Shown here piece after piece: positions 48,225 through 59,630 of a DNA stretch of 64,000 bases. The position numbers and the translations under genes were made by a program. The DNA lies in contig CP092876.1 in the NCBI GenBank assembly GCA_030710605.1, forward strand, positions 64,852,115 to 64,916,114, in the 5' to 3' direction. Within the stretch, counting starts at the first letter, position 1. Each line of letters starts with the position of its first letter. The stretch comes from Cordylochernes scorpioides (lineage: Eukaryota > Arthropoda > Arachnida > Pseudoscorpiones > Chernetidae). Below the pieces are notes generated by a model. That model ran no database searches, had not been told where the DNA came from, and worked only from the letters and a program-made list of their open reading frames with translations.

Positions 48225-51200
48225 ATAATAAATAGTTATTTAATTTTTATAGTCCAGTTTTGTATTAAGATTATCTTCACTATTATGATCATTTAAATTC
48301 AAATTATAAAATTTGTAAAATGTTATTAATTTGTAGATAGAGAGAGAAAAAAAAATCTTTTACTTCTAATACATCATCAAGTTAATTATATATTTATAAT
48401 TAATAACAATAAAAATTAACAACGTAACGTCTTTTACATCGGCTTTTACACGTCATTTAGACATACTCTAATCCTATATATAGAATAATCGAAGTGAGAA
48501 TATATATAATAGTTAGAAAAAAGAGAGAAAGAAGGAACCATGCACTTTTAATCAAACTAATAATAAGGAAAAAAAAAATTTGTAAAGAAGGTAGATAAGA
48601 TTGTTAGTATATATATATATATTTTTATAATTTTATATTTTATCCTTTTTTTTTTTTTAAGATTTTTTAAGGTTTTTTTTTTATTTTATAATATGATTAT
48701 AAATAGTTGTATTTAGTAATATATCTATAGTATGAATTAACATTTGTTATAAGTTTGGATATTATGTTTTGAAACCCTAATGGTAGACCAGACATACACA
48801 AAAAACTTTAAATTGAAATAAATTGGAAAAAGAGATCTGCTGGACCGGGGATCTTCAGATAAAAGCCCAGCGACATTTCACCCCTTCTTTATTATGTCAT
48901 AGATCTCTTTTAAACCGGATTTTATGTGTTAATATTAAGTTGTTTCAGTGAAATATTTAAATGAACATATATAACAGATACAAGTGTTAACAAATTCAAA
49001 CTGTAAACCTACCTCGACCGCGGCGTCCTCCATTGTGAATATCTATTTCTGGCTGACACATGTTGCGGGGGGGGACATTTCAAATTTAGACCATTTATTC
49101 AGAATTTTTTGAACAACAAGAAAATTAAAGAAGAAAGGAAAAATAGTTAAGGGAAGAAAGCTGAATTTCATAATCTTTACAGCTAGTTATATCAAAATAA
49201 CTGATTCAACACTTATTCATCTTTTAATATTCCTTTAAAAAGGCAAATTATAAGAGTTTAATAGAGCTATTAATTGTGCAAATTCACCTTTATTTAACTT
49301 CCATTTTCCTCCCCAGAAATTGGAGATTAAACAAAATGAACTATATACTATAACACTTTAAAAATCTTGTGAAAAAATCTTTTAATCAGTTATTTAATCA
49401 AAGTTTAATTAACTGTTAAATATTATAAATTTGTATTAGTTATTATTAAGAGAAATTATAGAAAGTTGATTTCATAAATGGATATTTCCATTTATTTTTT
49501 TTTTAATATTTTATAATTGATATACTGTTGAAATATTTTACTTGTCTGATACTAAATTTGTTTTTAATAAATTCCATGTTTAAATTTTTAACATCTTCTA
49601 TGAAATTATCTAATATATTATTTATTCTATAAAATCTTAGAAACTGACCATAATATATACCCTTACAGCAAAAACTATACTAAAACATTTTTAAATTTTA
49701 ACTATATAGAATTTAAAAATAAAATATATATTCAATCAGAAGGCGTTCCCATGGGAACTTCTTCTAGTCCTTTATTAGCCAATCTAGTGTTGTTCTGGTA
49801 CGAAAGAGAATACTTTCTACAAAATAATATTAATTGGCAAATATTCCGATATGTAGATGACATAATAATATTTAATAATCCACAGTTTAAAAAATTAATA
49901 CCTGAAATATATCCTAAATACTTGAAACTTAAGAACAATGAAAAAATTTATAGAAACAAAAAAGTTAACTTTTTAGACTTGAATATAGACCTTACAAATA
50001 GTGCTGTTAGAGTTTATAATAAAAAGAGTAATTATAATTTCAATATTATAAAATACTGTAATATGAATTCTAATATATCATTAAATTGCTGTAAGGGTAT
50101 ATATTATGGTCAGTTTCTAAGATTTTATAGAATAAATATTAGATAATTTCATAGAAGATGTTAAAAATTTAAACATGGAATTTATTAAAAACAAATTTAG
50201 TATCAGACAAGTAAAATATTTCAACAGTATATCAATTATAAAATATTAAAAAAAAAATAAATGGAAATATCCATTTATGAAATCAACTTTCTATAATTTC
50301 TCTTAATAATAACTAATACAAATTTATAATCTTTAACAGTTAATTAAACTTTGATTAAATAACTGATTAAAAGATTTTTTCACAAGATTTTTAAAGTGTT
50401 ATAGTATATAGTTCATTTTGTTTAATCTCCAATTTCTGGGGAGGAAAATGGAAGTTAAATAAAGGTGAATTTGCACAATTAATAGCTTTATTAAACTCTT
50501 ATAATTTGCCTTTTTAAAGGAATATTAAAAGATGAATAAGTGTTGAATCAGTTATTTTGATATAACTAGCTGTAAAGATTATGAAATTCAGCTTTCTTCC
50601 CTTAACTATTTTTCCTTTCTTCTTTAATTTTCTTGTTGTTCAAAAAATTCTGAATAAATGGTCTAAATTTGAAATGTCCCCCCCCCGCAACATGTGTCAG
50701 CCAGAAATAGATATTCACAATGGAGGACGCCGCGGTCGAGGTAGGTTTACAGTTTGAATTTGTTAACACTTGTATCTGTTATATATGTTCATTTAAATAT
50801 TTCACTGAAACAACTTAATATTAACACATAAAATCCGGTTTAAAAGAGATCTATGACATAATAAAGAAGGGGTGAAATGTCGCTGGGCTTTTATCTGAAG
50901 ATCCCCGGTCCAGCAGATCTCTTTTTCCAATTTATTTCAATTTAAAGTTTTTTGTGTATGTCTGGTCTACCATTAGGGTTTCAAAACATAATATCCAAAC
51001 TTATAACAAATGTTAATTCATACTATAGATATATTACTAAATACAACTATTTATAATCATATTATAAAATAAAAAAAACCTTAAAAAATCTTAAAAAAAA
51101 AAAAAAAGGATAAAATATAAAATTATAAAAATATATATATATATACTAACAATCATATCTACCTTCTTTACAAAATTTTTTTTTCCTTATTATTAGTTTG

Positions 51201-51522
51201 ATTAAAAGTGCATGGTTCTGTCTTTCTCTCTTTTTTCTAACTATTATATATATTCTCACTTCGATTATTCTATATATAGGATTAGAGTATGTCTAAATGA
51301 CGTGTAAAAGCCGATGTAAAAGACGTTACGTTGTTAATTTTTATTGTTATTAATTATAAATATATAATTAACTTGATGATATATTAGAAGTAAAAGATTT
51401 TTTTTTCTCTCTCTATCTACAAATTAATAACATTTTACAAATTTTATAATTTGAATTTAAATGATCATAATAGTGAAGATAATCTTAATACAAAACTGGA
51501 CTATAAAAATTAAATAACTATT

Positions 51523-51528
<6 letters not shown>
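48225..51528. repeat. 3.3-kb near-perfect inverted duplication around a Penelope-like fragment
   Basis: Left arm 48225-49670 and right arm 50087-51528 (about 1,445 bp each) are reverse complements with a spacer of 416 bp. I saw at least five substitutions plus small indels, for example tacatcatc/tatatcatc, gaaggaacc/gacagaacc, aatagagc/aataaagc and gttaaatatt/gttaaagatt. The arms are therefore not one molecule read twice. Both ends run into TA tracts (48062-48094 and 51525-51560). The spacer and the start of the right arm carry a reverse transcriptase; the left arm repeats everything downstream of that point, inverted. Confidence 0.9.
49671..50146 (+). pseudogene. Penelope-like reverse transcriptase, core only
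   Basis: Open from the spacer start: YIQSEGVPMGTSSSPLLANL (the IQxxGxPMG...SPLLAN motif), then RYVDDIIIFNN with the catalytic YVDD, VNFLDLNI, VYNKKSNYNF and GIYYGQFLRFYRI. The FLD...Y-K...GQ-x2-R-x2-RI order is that of Penelope-like elements rather than LINE or LTR types. The fingers are cut off at 49670 and the frame stops at 50146, though coding-like sequence continues in another frame (DNFIEDVKNLNMEFI). A 5'-truncated, inactive copy. Confidence 0.8.
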
Positions 51529-51561
<33 letters not shown>

Positions 51562-51820
51562 AAGTATAAATAGTAAATTAATTTTTCACGATACATTTTT
51601 TTAATGATATCTCACCATTAACTTGTTCAGTAGAACAGACCGTAGTCTGTCATGTGGAACTTGAGCTAATAACTGAATAATGTTTATCTTCACATAAAAT
51701 ATTATATTATCGGCGCTACGCCTATTGGCAACCAAGGCTGGTACCTCAACCCTTGATATCCTTTCCCTTATATTTACACTGAAACCTATTTCACAAAAAC
51801 AATATATATATATATATATA

Positions 51821-52247
51821 TGTCGTATTTTATAGGTTGTATATAAAAACAGAAAACCCATGTGTAATTACAAAATGGCGTCAATAAAACTGATACCCGA
51901 TCGAGAAAGGGTCTGTGTGAGCCAGCGGAAGGATAATATAAACATATTGGTCAAGCAGCCCCTGATTGGACGTCCTCCCCCTCTGACGTCATAATTAGGA
52001 TATATCAGCCCAGGAACAAGTCGGGTTGTCAGGTAGTTGGACGCCATGTGGCCGATTGACCAGAGAGTGCCCAGGACTCCCCCTTAGTCTGACCCTTCCC
52101 GGGAACCCCCCCTAAACCGAGGTATCCATGTTCCTATGCGTGTGGTCTTCATTTGTCTTCAGGCTAGTGCGCTTCCACTTTCGGCCCATGACTGCATATT
52201 GGATGAGGAGCCCACTGTGTTATTGTCGGCTCCACTCATTTACAACA
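51821..52247 (+). repeat. LTR-like sequence, copy 2
   Basis: Starts TGTCGTATT and ends ACAACA, as does 37926-38449. The shared 3' part includes ccatgttcctatgcgtgtgg, and aggatatatcagccc (about 52000) is TATA-like. About 100 bp shorter than copy 1. Confidence 0.5.
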
Positions 52248-52309
52248 ACCACCTTTTCTTTCATATAGCGGAAATTATAATGGGAGATCAATAAAGCCTT
52301 ATTATGGAC

Positions 52310-53698
52310 TGATAGATTAAGCAATAAAGTCAACTATCACTGCTTTGAATACTATAATCGATGTATTAATTGAGCATAAGCAAAAATAACTGTCTGCACT
52401 AGTTACAATAGATATCTCGGGGGCTTTTGATAATGCCTGGTGGCCAGCGATCATAAAAAGAATAGACTCAGATAATTTACCGGGAAAACTGATCAAAATT
52501 CTACAATCATATTTAAATTCCAGGATCATTTCTTTCAGTTAAGACAATTTAACAACTTCAAAGCCAATTACTAAGGGGTGTCCTCAGGGTGATCCGCTTT
52601 CTCCACTTCTATGGACAATTTTGTTGAATGATTTGCTGATGAATTTTCGGGTGCCCAATTGTGAGTTGATTTGTTATGCGGATGATATTTCGATCATATG
52701 CTGGAATAAAGATCTAGCATCACTAAAAATAGTTATAGAGGAAGCATTAAATACTATCGAATTGTGGTGTATTAAGAACAAGTTAGAAATCAGTTCCGTA
52801 AAAACAAACATTTTATATTTGCATAATAAAGAGAAGATCCCAGTTAAATTTAAGAGTGGATTAATTTCACCAGTACAAAAATAAAAATTTTAGGAATAAC
52901 AATTGCAAATCATAGAAGAAAAAACAAATTGAATTTTGCTTTTCATATAGAGGAAATAGTGAGCAGAACTCTAAGAATAAAAATTTTTCTATTCTCTCTG
53001 TGCAGCAAATCATGGGGTTTGAGCTCCCATAAAATAATTACATTGTATAAATCTTTATTCAGATCAACTTTGACATATGGATCAGAAATATGGTTCAAAT
53101 TTTTTAAATAAAAAATCGATACAAAAATTAAACTCAATGCAATATCAGATATTAATATGGAGCATTCAAGCTTACAAGACAACTTCGTACAACTGTGTTC
53201 ACAGTTTGGCTAAAACTCCATTGATTGCAGATTACATTGAAGCAAAAAATATGAAATATGACTTAAATAACTTATCGTTTGAGGACAAGCAAAAATACAA
53301 CATCGATATTCCCTTTATAATTAAATCCTATATAGACGAAAGAATGTTGCTCTTACTGAATAATACAAACGAGACATTTACAAGTTTTTTCAACCGGGGT
53401 ATTCCAAATTATTTTCGCCCTAATTTCCACAACACACAATTTGTAACCAACCATGGTAATTTCGGGAGTTTTCTGGAAAGAATCCGCGCATCGGAGGATC
53501 CGGGCTGTTTTTGTGGATGCCGCATTCAAGATTCTACTCACCTTTTACTTAAGTGCCCAGCATTTCAAGACTACAGACTCAATAACGGTATTCTCTGTAC
53601 CGATCCAAGAGAACTGATATCCAGCAGGGATTCATACATTGTATTCAATATATTTTGTAAATTTATATCAAAGTTTTTAAATAATCTCAAGTGTTAGG
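52310..53698 (+). pseudogene. R1-type LINE reverse transcriptase and C-terminus
   Basis: Pieces in order: VTIDISGAFDNAWWPAII (the R1-clade AFDNxWWP motif, about 52420), KGCPQGDPLSPLLWTILLND (about 52572), CYADDISII with YADD (about 52676), then the thumb in a second frame (52886-53110), then the first frame again from 53077 to the stop at 53697. The end has HLLLKCPAF after CFCGCRIQDSTH, the Cys/His motif usual near the C-terminus. Two frameshifts and two early stops disable it, and the endonuclease and ORF1 are absent. A 5'-truncated dead copy. Confidence 0.85.
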
Positions 53699-55372
53699 TT
53701 TAATTAACTATGTGCTGTATATATGATTTTTTTCCTTTTTTCTTTATTTTGAGGTGTGTTTAAATTAAATTACCTATGTATATAGTATGCTTGTTTGAAA
53801 TCAATTTCAAGAATATGGTAAATGCCTTGAGCATATGTTTTTGGATATATAAATAGATTCTCCCTCTCTCTCTCTCTCTTGTATTGCTTTCCTTTGGGCG
53901 CCAGTGTCCTTGGCGGGACATCGCGATTTGTATTTACAGTTGAATAAAGTTGAATAAAGCAATGAAGATTTCTGAAAATGAGCGATGAGAGAAATTGTCT
54001 ACTGGAGACTATTGAAAGGAGAACTAGCTTGTTTAGACTTTTGTCCCACACTCGGAGTGGATGAAGGCATTGCTGGAGGGAAGGAAGAGATGAATGGAAG
54101 AGAATAAGAGAAGGAAGAGAAAAGCTAAGAATTTAAATAATCGGCAATTTCGGGAAAAGACACCTATGCCATCATGTGATCAACCATAGAAAGGAAGGTC
54201 CGAGAGAACAGAAATATGATAGCCAACAAAAAACAACCTATGACTGGTTGAAGAGAAATAGATAGATAATATAAATGTATTTTTCTATAATACCTGAACA
54301 TTTTTTTGTGATCAAAAATTTAGTTTTCTATAAAATTCCAAATTGTTAGAAATATATTTGTAAATGTATCTTAAGAACTTCATAAACTTGATATAAGACG
54401 ATATATGGAGTTCTTTTGAGTGTATTTAATAAATTACTATTATATACTCTAGTGTATCAATTCTTGTAACCATTTATTCATTAAATTCTTAGTGGAATAC
54501 CTTATGGTTGATTTAGGTTCTAATTTCTATGAATAAATATATATAAAATACCGATAAAACACAACAATTAACAATCATATAAAGAGCTAAACTATTATTT
54601 TCTCTGATTTAACGATTATTACTTCTATATATCTAAAATGACCAGGGTATTTAGGCTGTAAATAAAATATATGTTTCCTTGATGGGTAATCATTCATTTT
54701 AAACCTGTGTTGAAATAAAAACAATAGGTTGGTGATCGGAGCGTATTATTCTTCGTACAAAATGGGTCTTGACTCCTAATTTTGTGTTTTTAAAATATTA
54801 GTTTGTGTTAAAATATTGCTGAACGAAGCTTTTTTGTGTGTTGAGAGCTATAATATTTATTATAAGCAATATGTTTCAAATTTTTATGGAAATGATAAGT
54901 ATTTCTTAATATCTCTGTGCAGTTCGTTCAGATTAAGATAAATTATTATGCCGCAAAGCCTTATTGGTCTCGAATTTGGTAAGGTACAATCTGTAAACCA
55001 TGGTTATTCTTTCTGGCACTCCTCAGTACAAGCAGCTACACTTACGTGACTTCCTATTGAAGAAGTCATATAAACGGTCTAAATTGTGGTAGTGGTGTCT
55101 TGTCCATTTCTCCATGGAAAGGGGGGTGCCATTCCCCCTTAGTCAGCCACATATCAGAGTTCCCTGTAGGCCTTCACGGTTACCGTAGCGGCTCAGGACT
55201 CACGACACCGTACTTCGCTCTACAGGGCAGTCCCCTACTTGTGGGTCTAATGTGTGCAAATATTTGATATCTCTGGTTAACTAATTCCATGAAAATATTT
55301 TCATAATTAGGAACGAACATTATTAGACATTAAAAACCACAACAAGAGATGCGATGCTCTATTACGAAATAA
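53699..55372. other. DNA without a supported gene
   Basis: A (CT)n tract at 53860-53880. 55080-55250 is a GC-richer patch whose start (tggtgtcttgtccat) also occurs at 44410. No coding sequence recognised. Confidence 0.5.
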
Positions 55373-55378
55373 TTTATT
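55373..55378 (-). terminator. Polyadenylation signal of the glycine-rich Kunitz gene
   Basis: AATAAA on the minus strand about 110 bases after the stop codon at 55491-55489. Confidence 0.5.
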
Positions 55379-55488
55379 AAATATCATAAATGTGAAGAAA
55401 TGGAATTAATAGATGTTGAGGATAGCCGCGGCTCATTCTGCACACAACCACCGAGTTAGATCTACACGCCATGTTAGAGGTTGGACTG

Positions 55489-56974
55489 CTACTGACCGTT
55501 GCAGGTCGACGAGCAATCTTCCATGGAGTCGAAGGAGTTCATTCCACGGTAGCAGAGCTGGACTTCCTTTACGTGTCTGCATCGGCGGACTTCACGGTCG
55601 TAGCAATACTGGTGGCTGCCCACAAGACCTCCGCCATCAATCATTTCGCCGCCGATTATTCCGCCACCTCCGATGATACCACCACCGCCGATTATTCCGC
55701 CACCTCCGATGATACCACCGCCGAGGCTGCCACCGCTGATGCTGCCGCCGCCGAGGCTGCCTCCGGTGATGATACCCCCACTGCCGAGGCTGCCTCCGGT
55801 GATGATACCCCCACTGCCGAGGCTGCCTCCGGTGATGATACCGCCACTGCCGAGGCTGCCTCCGGTGAGAATACCGCCGCTATGACCATCGCTGATGATA
55901 CCACCGCTATGACCACCGCTGATGACACCACCGGTGTGTTCGCCAGTCAGAATGCCTCCGGTATGTCCTCCGGTCAGGATGCCTCCACTGTGACCTCCGG
56001 TCAGGACGCCTCCAGTGTGACCTCCAGTCAAGATGCCTCCGGTGTGACCTCCAGTCAAGATGCCTCCGGTGTGACCTCCAGTCAAGATGCCTCCGGTGTG
56101 ACCTCCAGTCAAGATGCCTCCGGTGTGACCTCCAGTCAGGACACCTCCACTGTGGCCTCCGGTCAGAACGCCTCCAGTGTGACCTCCAGTGAGAATGCCT
56201 CCACTGTGACCTCCAGTGAGGATGTTTCCACTGTGGCCTCCAGACAGAACGCCTCCACTGTGGCCTCCAGACAAAATGCTTCCACTGTGACCTCCAGTAA
56301 GAATGCCTCCAGTGTGTCCTCCAGTGAGGATGTTTCCACTGTGGCCCCCAGAGATGATGCTACCACCATCGGTCAATATACCGCCACGGTGGTCTCCAGT
56401 GATGATGGTACCGCCGAGATCGCTACCACCAGAGATCAAGCCTCCTTCAATGCTATTGCTGCCTCCGACTTCTCTGACGATACCCCCGCCGATGATGTGG
56501 CCACCGGAGAGAATGCCGCCCAGTCCTCCGAGTTGACCTCCGCCGACCGACAGACCTCCGCCTATGCCGCCGCCAATGCCGCCGCCCAGGCCGTTGCCGG
56601 TGATGATGACAGTGCCGTGATCATCCACCAGGCCACCACCGAGGATGACACCATCCGAACAGGACACGAATTCTGGTTCTTCCCAGCAGCGGTCGTCCGT
56701 CTCTGGAAATCAACCGTTGAACAATCCCAGTCGAGAAGATAGCAGACCTTTTACCTACCGTCAAGACAGAAGTTGTTGCATTCGTCCAGAGATTTGAAAG
56801 AGTTGAGACCGCGGAAGCAGACTGCTCCAACGTCCACTTTCTGGCAGGACTTAGAACCTTGGTCGTAACAAACTCGGCGGCGCAGCGCGGCGGACAATCC
56901 TCCTGGAATGATGCCTCCATGGCTGTCGGCACAGAAGCCGATGTTGGGCTTGGAGGAACATCTCTTGTGGAGCA
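55489..56974 (-). CDS. Kunitz protein with a glycine-rich repeat inside its last domain (last two exons)
   Basis: Exons 56974-56759 and 56702-55489, minus strand, both entered in phase 1 and joined across a 56-bp GT-AG intron. Exon a codes one Kunitz domain: C-x8-C, a 28-residue stretch with an extra Cys, C-x8-C-x12-C-x3-C. Exon b starts a second domain with C-x8-C (WEEPEFVS between). It then carries 359 residues before the third canonical Cys, where the family has about 15, and closes with x8-x12-x3. The insert is about 18 copies of a 9-residue unit of GGHTGGILT type, then GGSLGSGGIIT and GGGGII units, with no stop. It begins right after the second Cys, at the reactive-site position. In exon a the same place has a small HGGIIPGGL insert. 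Both domains share the extra Cys before YD. The upstream exons, including a signal peptide, were not found. A secreted structural or adhesive role is conceivable; function is unknown. Confidence 0.8.
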
Positions 56975-57023
56975 CTGCACCAAAGTTAACATTGAGCTGA
57001 GTAGAATCATAGTATCGTATCAA

Positions 57024-58208
57024 AATTAAGTATAGGTACTTCCTAACAATCTCTTACACATTCAGGTTTAGAATTTAAGAAATAAATATAATTTAATTTA
57101 CAACTTAGAAACAATTGTTGAGCAATAAAATAAATGATTATGTGAAAACATATTTTATATGAATTATAATCAATAATACCCATACTTTTATTAATAAAAA
57201 ATATATAAATAAGAGGCTTTCTCCCACACATCGACAAAGAATTCTCCTCCAAATCATTTCAAGATGCAGGCTTTGGATGGGATAAGAACGGCGTCATTAT
57301 CGAGGCCTCGCCCAAATACTCAGCTCTGCAGGTCAGGGGTCGTATTAGATTATGCCTTTTTTTATATTTTACTAGAATCATATATTGAAGAAAGAGCAGG
57401 AGATGACCTAGAATGGTATTCGTGGATATTTCGAGTAAAAACCCAACGATATCATAAAAAAACTATATTTATAGAAAAAAAGGCTTTGAGCGGGTAGGAA
57501 TGCTGCCAGAGCCACCGATATGTGAGTTGAGAAGAAAAAGATGAAACACTCTTTTTCACTAGATTTTCAAACAAACTAATAAATTAAAATTATAATTTTC
57601 ATAATTATTTTTATTCAAAAATGCCTATTTTGGATCAAAAAGTTTTATTTCCGATATTTCGTGTGGCAACTCGCTAAACTTCTTCGGGGAACAAGATTGT
57701 TTTGATAAGCTCGCGTATCAATTCACGAGTATGTACAACTGCTATAAAATTTTAAAATATCTAAAATCTACAATATGCATGTTTATGAATATAATTAATA
57801 ATAATAAAATGATTTATAAAATATTAATATATAGAGAATAAATAAATATATACATTTAAAATAAAAGAATTGAAAATCAGTAATTTGTTATATATATATG
57901 TATAGTAGAGGGCTATATGGTTTTAAATTGTAAGTATAATTGAGGAATGTCTATTTTTCAAACAAGAATCTCGTATATCTCTCTACAGATTGATATCAAA
58001 GATATTCCGATTCTATCTTAGCTAGGATTGTCAGAATGTGTACGCTCGTAGAGAGAATGCGCGTATTTATACCTTGAACTAAAAAAAAAAACTAAGTGCA
58101 AAAATATTTTATAAATTCCTTCCTCTTGTAGAGATATCTCAGCAGGAAATATGTTGAAAAGAAACCCACTGTTTATCTCAACTTCGAAGTTGGTAGAGTG
58201 ATAAAAAT
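57024..58208. other. AT-rich DNA; expected 5' side of the glycine-rich Kunitz gene
   Basis: No signal-peptide exon was recognised on the minus strand. 57617-57700 is a member of the aaggcatatattgg family (tattttggatcaaaaa, then tttcgtgtggcaactcgc). Confidence 0.45.
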
Positions 58209-58353
58209 GTTTGAACAAAAATATTTTATCTTCGTCAGGAGAAATAAATAAAAATAAGGCATTTGCAGGGCGTTACAATTTTGTAATGGCTTAACAAATG
58301 CTTTATTTTCATTTATTTCACCTGACGAAGACAGAATATTTTCGTTGAAACGT
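58209..58353. repeat. Foldback with ctgacga...gaaacg in its right arm
   Basis: The left arm (aaatattttatcttcgtcag, aataaataaaaataaggcat) returns inverted at 58293-58353. The right arm reads CTGACGA (58322-58328), 18 nt, then GAAAC (58347), the spacing of a hammerhead core, though stem II is poorly paired. The left arm has CAAA in place of GAAA. Confidence 0.65.
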
Positions 58354-59175
58354 TAAGGAAATAAAACTTTAACTGGCCGAAGTGTGTATTTTAAAAATAT
58401 ATATAAATACCAGACAGACAACCTCTATCTTTTTAAAATAAAAATGTATCACCATAATTCGATATTGTTTACTGCATAAATTTTAATCGATTCCTATAAT
58501 GGGAGTTAGCGTTCTGAGCTCCAGTAAACCTAGGTTATATCTCTTTGATTGAATATTCTATTATGAATCATCTCAATACTATATAACCAATATTGTTTTA
58601 TATTACACAAATAAATTTGGACAATGTCTATCTAGTCAATGGTTCCCGTTATTTAAGCACACATCCCTATTGCACGGATTCGATAACAATTACGTCACAG
58701 GTGAGTGTCGTCTAACACCCAGGATAATGTAGCACTCTGAACGTGGTGATATCAGACACCAGGATGGTTAGTTCGCTCTTCTAAATACTCTAGAGTCACG
58801 TAATAATATACACACACATATATATTAGATAAAAGACATATATTGAATTTAATAAAAGATTTATTTGCCAAAATATGCCTTTTTATTATCTAATGATTTT
58901 AATATGGATTGCTCTATTTTCCAATTTCCAATTATTTTATTTCTAAGGCACTATATCCCGCGAGGGATACTTGCGCCAGAAAAGGAGAAAAGTTTATTTA
59001 CATAAGTTATTTACATTATTCAACGCATGAAAATATTAGAGATCCAGATTTTGTAGAAAGTTTAGAATGTATTTACAAAATGAATTGAACTTTAAATATG
59101 ATTTTTTTCATCGGAAATCAAATCGTTAAGTTCACAAACAACTAGTTCATTCTTCATTCAAAATACACTATCATA
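58354..59175. other. AT-rich DNA with repeat ends
   Basis: 58855-58925 is a member of the aaggcatatattgg family (aaatatgcctttttattatc, tatggattgctctatt, the latter also at 48040). 58925-58990 is the gatatccc-type repeat end. No gene. Confidence 0.5.
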
Positions 59176-59630
59176 TTTCCTTTTGACATATGAATAAGGA
59201 ATCTAGGGTTAGGTTTCTTTTTTTAATTTTTTATTTATCGAACTTTCGGGCTAACAGACTAGAAGTATTACTTCATGGTCTTCATATTCAAGGGCATGTT
59301 AGCTCGAGAAATAAAGAAAATTGTAAAAATAATCCTAGCCCTTGATTCCTTATTGGTTTTGTCAAAGTGTAAAGACAGGGAAAAATCTTTATTATAAATC
59401 AAAAGTTATATGATGTGAACCTTTTGCCGGTAAATATTAATTATTATCAGAAGTTTTTAATTAAGCATGTTATAATTGGCTAGAAGTAATACATCTAGGT
59501 CTAAGTGTTGAAGGGCATGTTGGCCTGAAAGCTTGAAAAAATACCAAATTGTAAAAAGAAACCAAACCCTAGATTCCTTATTGATTTTGTAAAAGTGTAA
59601 AATCAGGAAGAAATCCTTATTGTATATTTA
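59176..59630. repeat. Foldback plus direct copy with ccctagattccttatt
   Basis: aataaggaatctagggttag (59190) is inverted relative to ctagcccttgattccttatt (59330), and that segment is repeated directly at 59560 with aaaccctagattccttattg. tgaagggcatgttggcctgaaag at 59510-59532 has the gaaggGC...GCCtGAAA motif seen in other foldbacks. Confidence 0.6.

Noticed and set aside
48225..51528. Palindrome as a sequencing or assembly foldback artefact
   Set aside because: Several independent substitutions and indels distinguish the arms, which argues against one strand being read twice, though long-read confirmation is still the decisive test.
55471..56742. A 423-codon open frame on the plus strand opposite the Gly-rich Kunitz exon, rich in SQDASG-type repeats
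   Set aside because: It is the reverse-strand shadow of the 27-bp repeat. The minus strand has the Kunitz cysteines, splice sites and phase continuity; the plus frame has no domain.
58322..58352. Full hammerhead call at ctgacga...gaaacg
   Set aside because: The core letters fit, but stem II does not pair convincingly, so it is listed only within the foldback.
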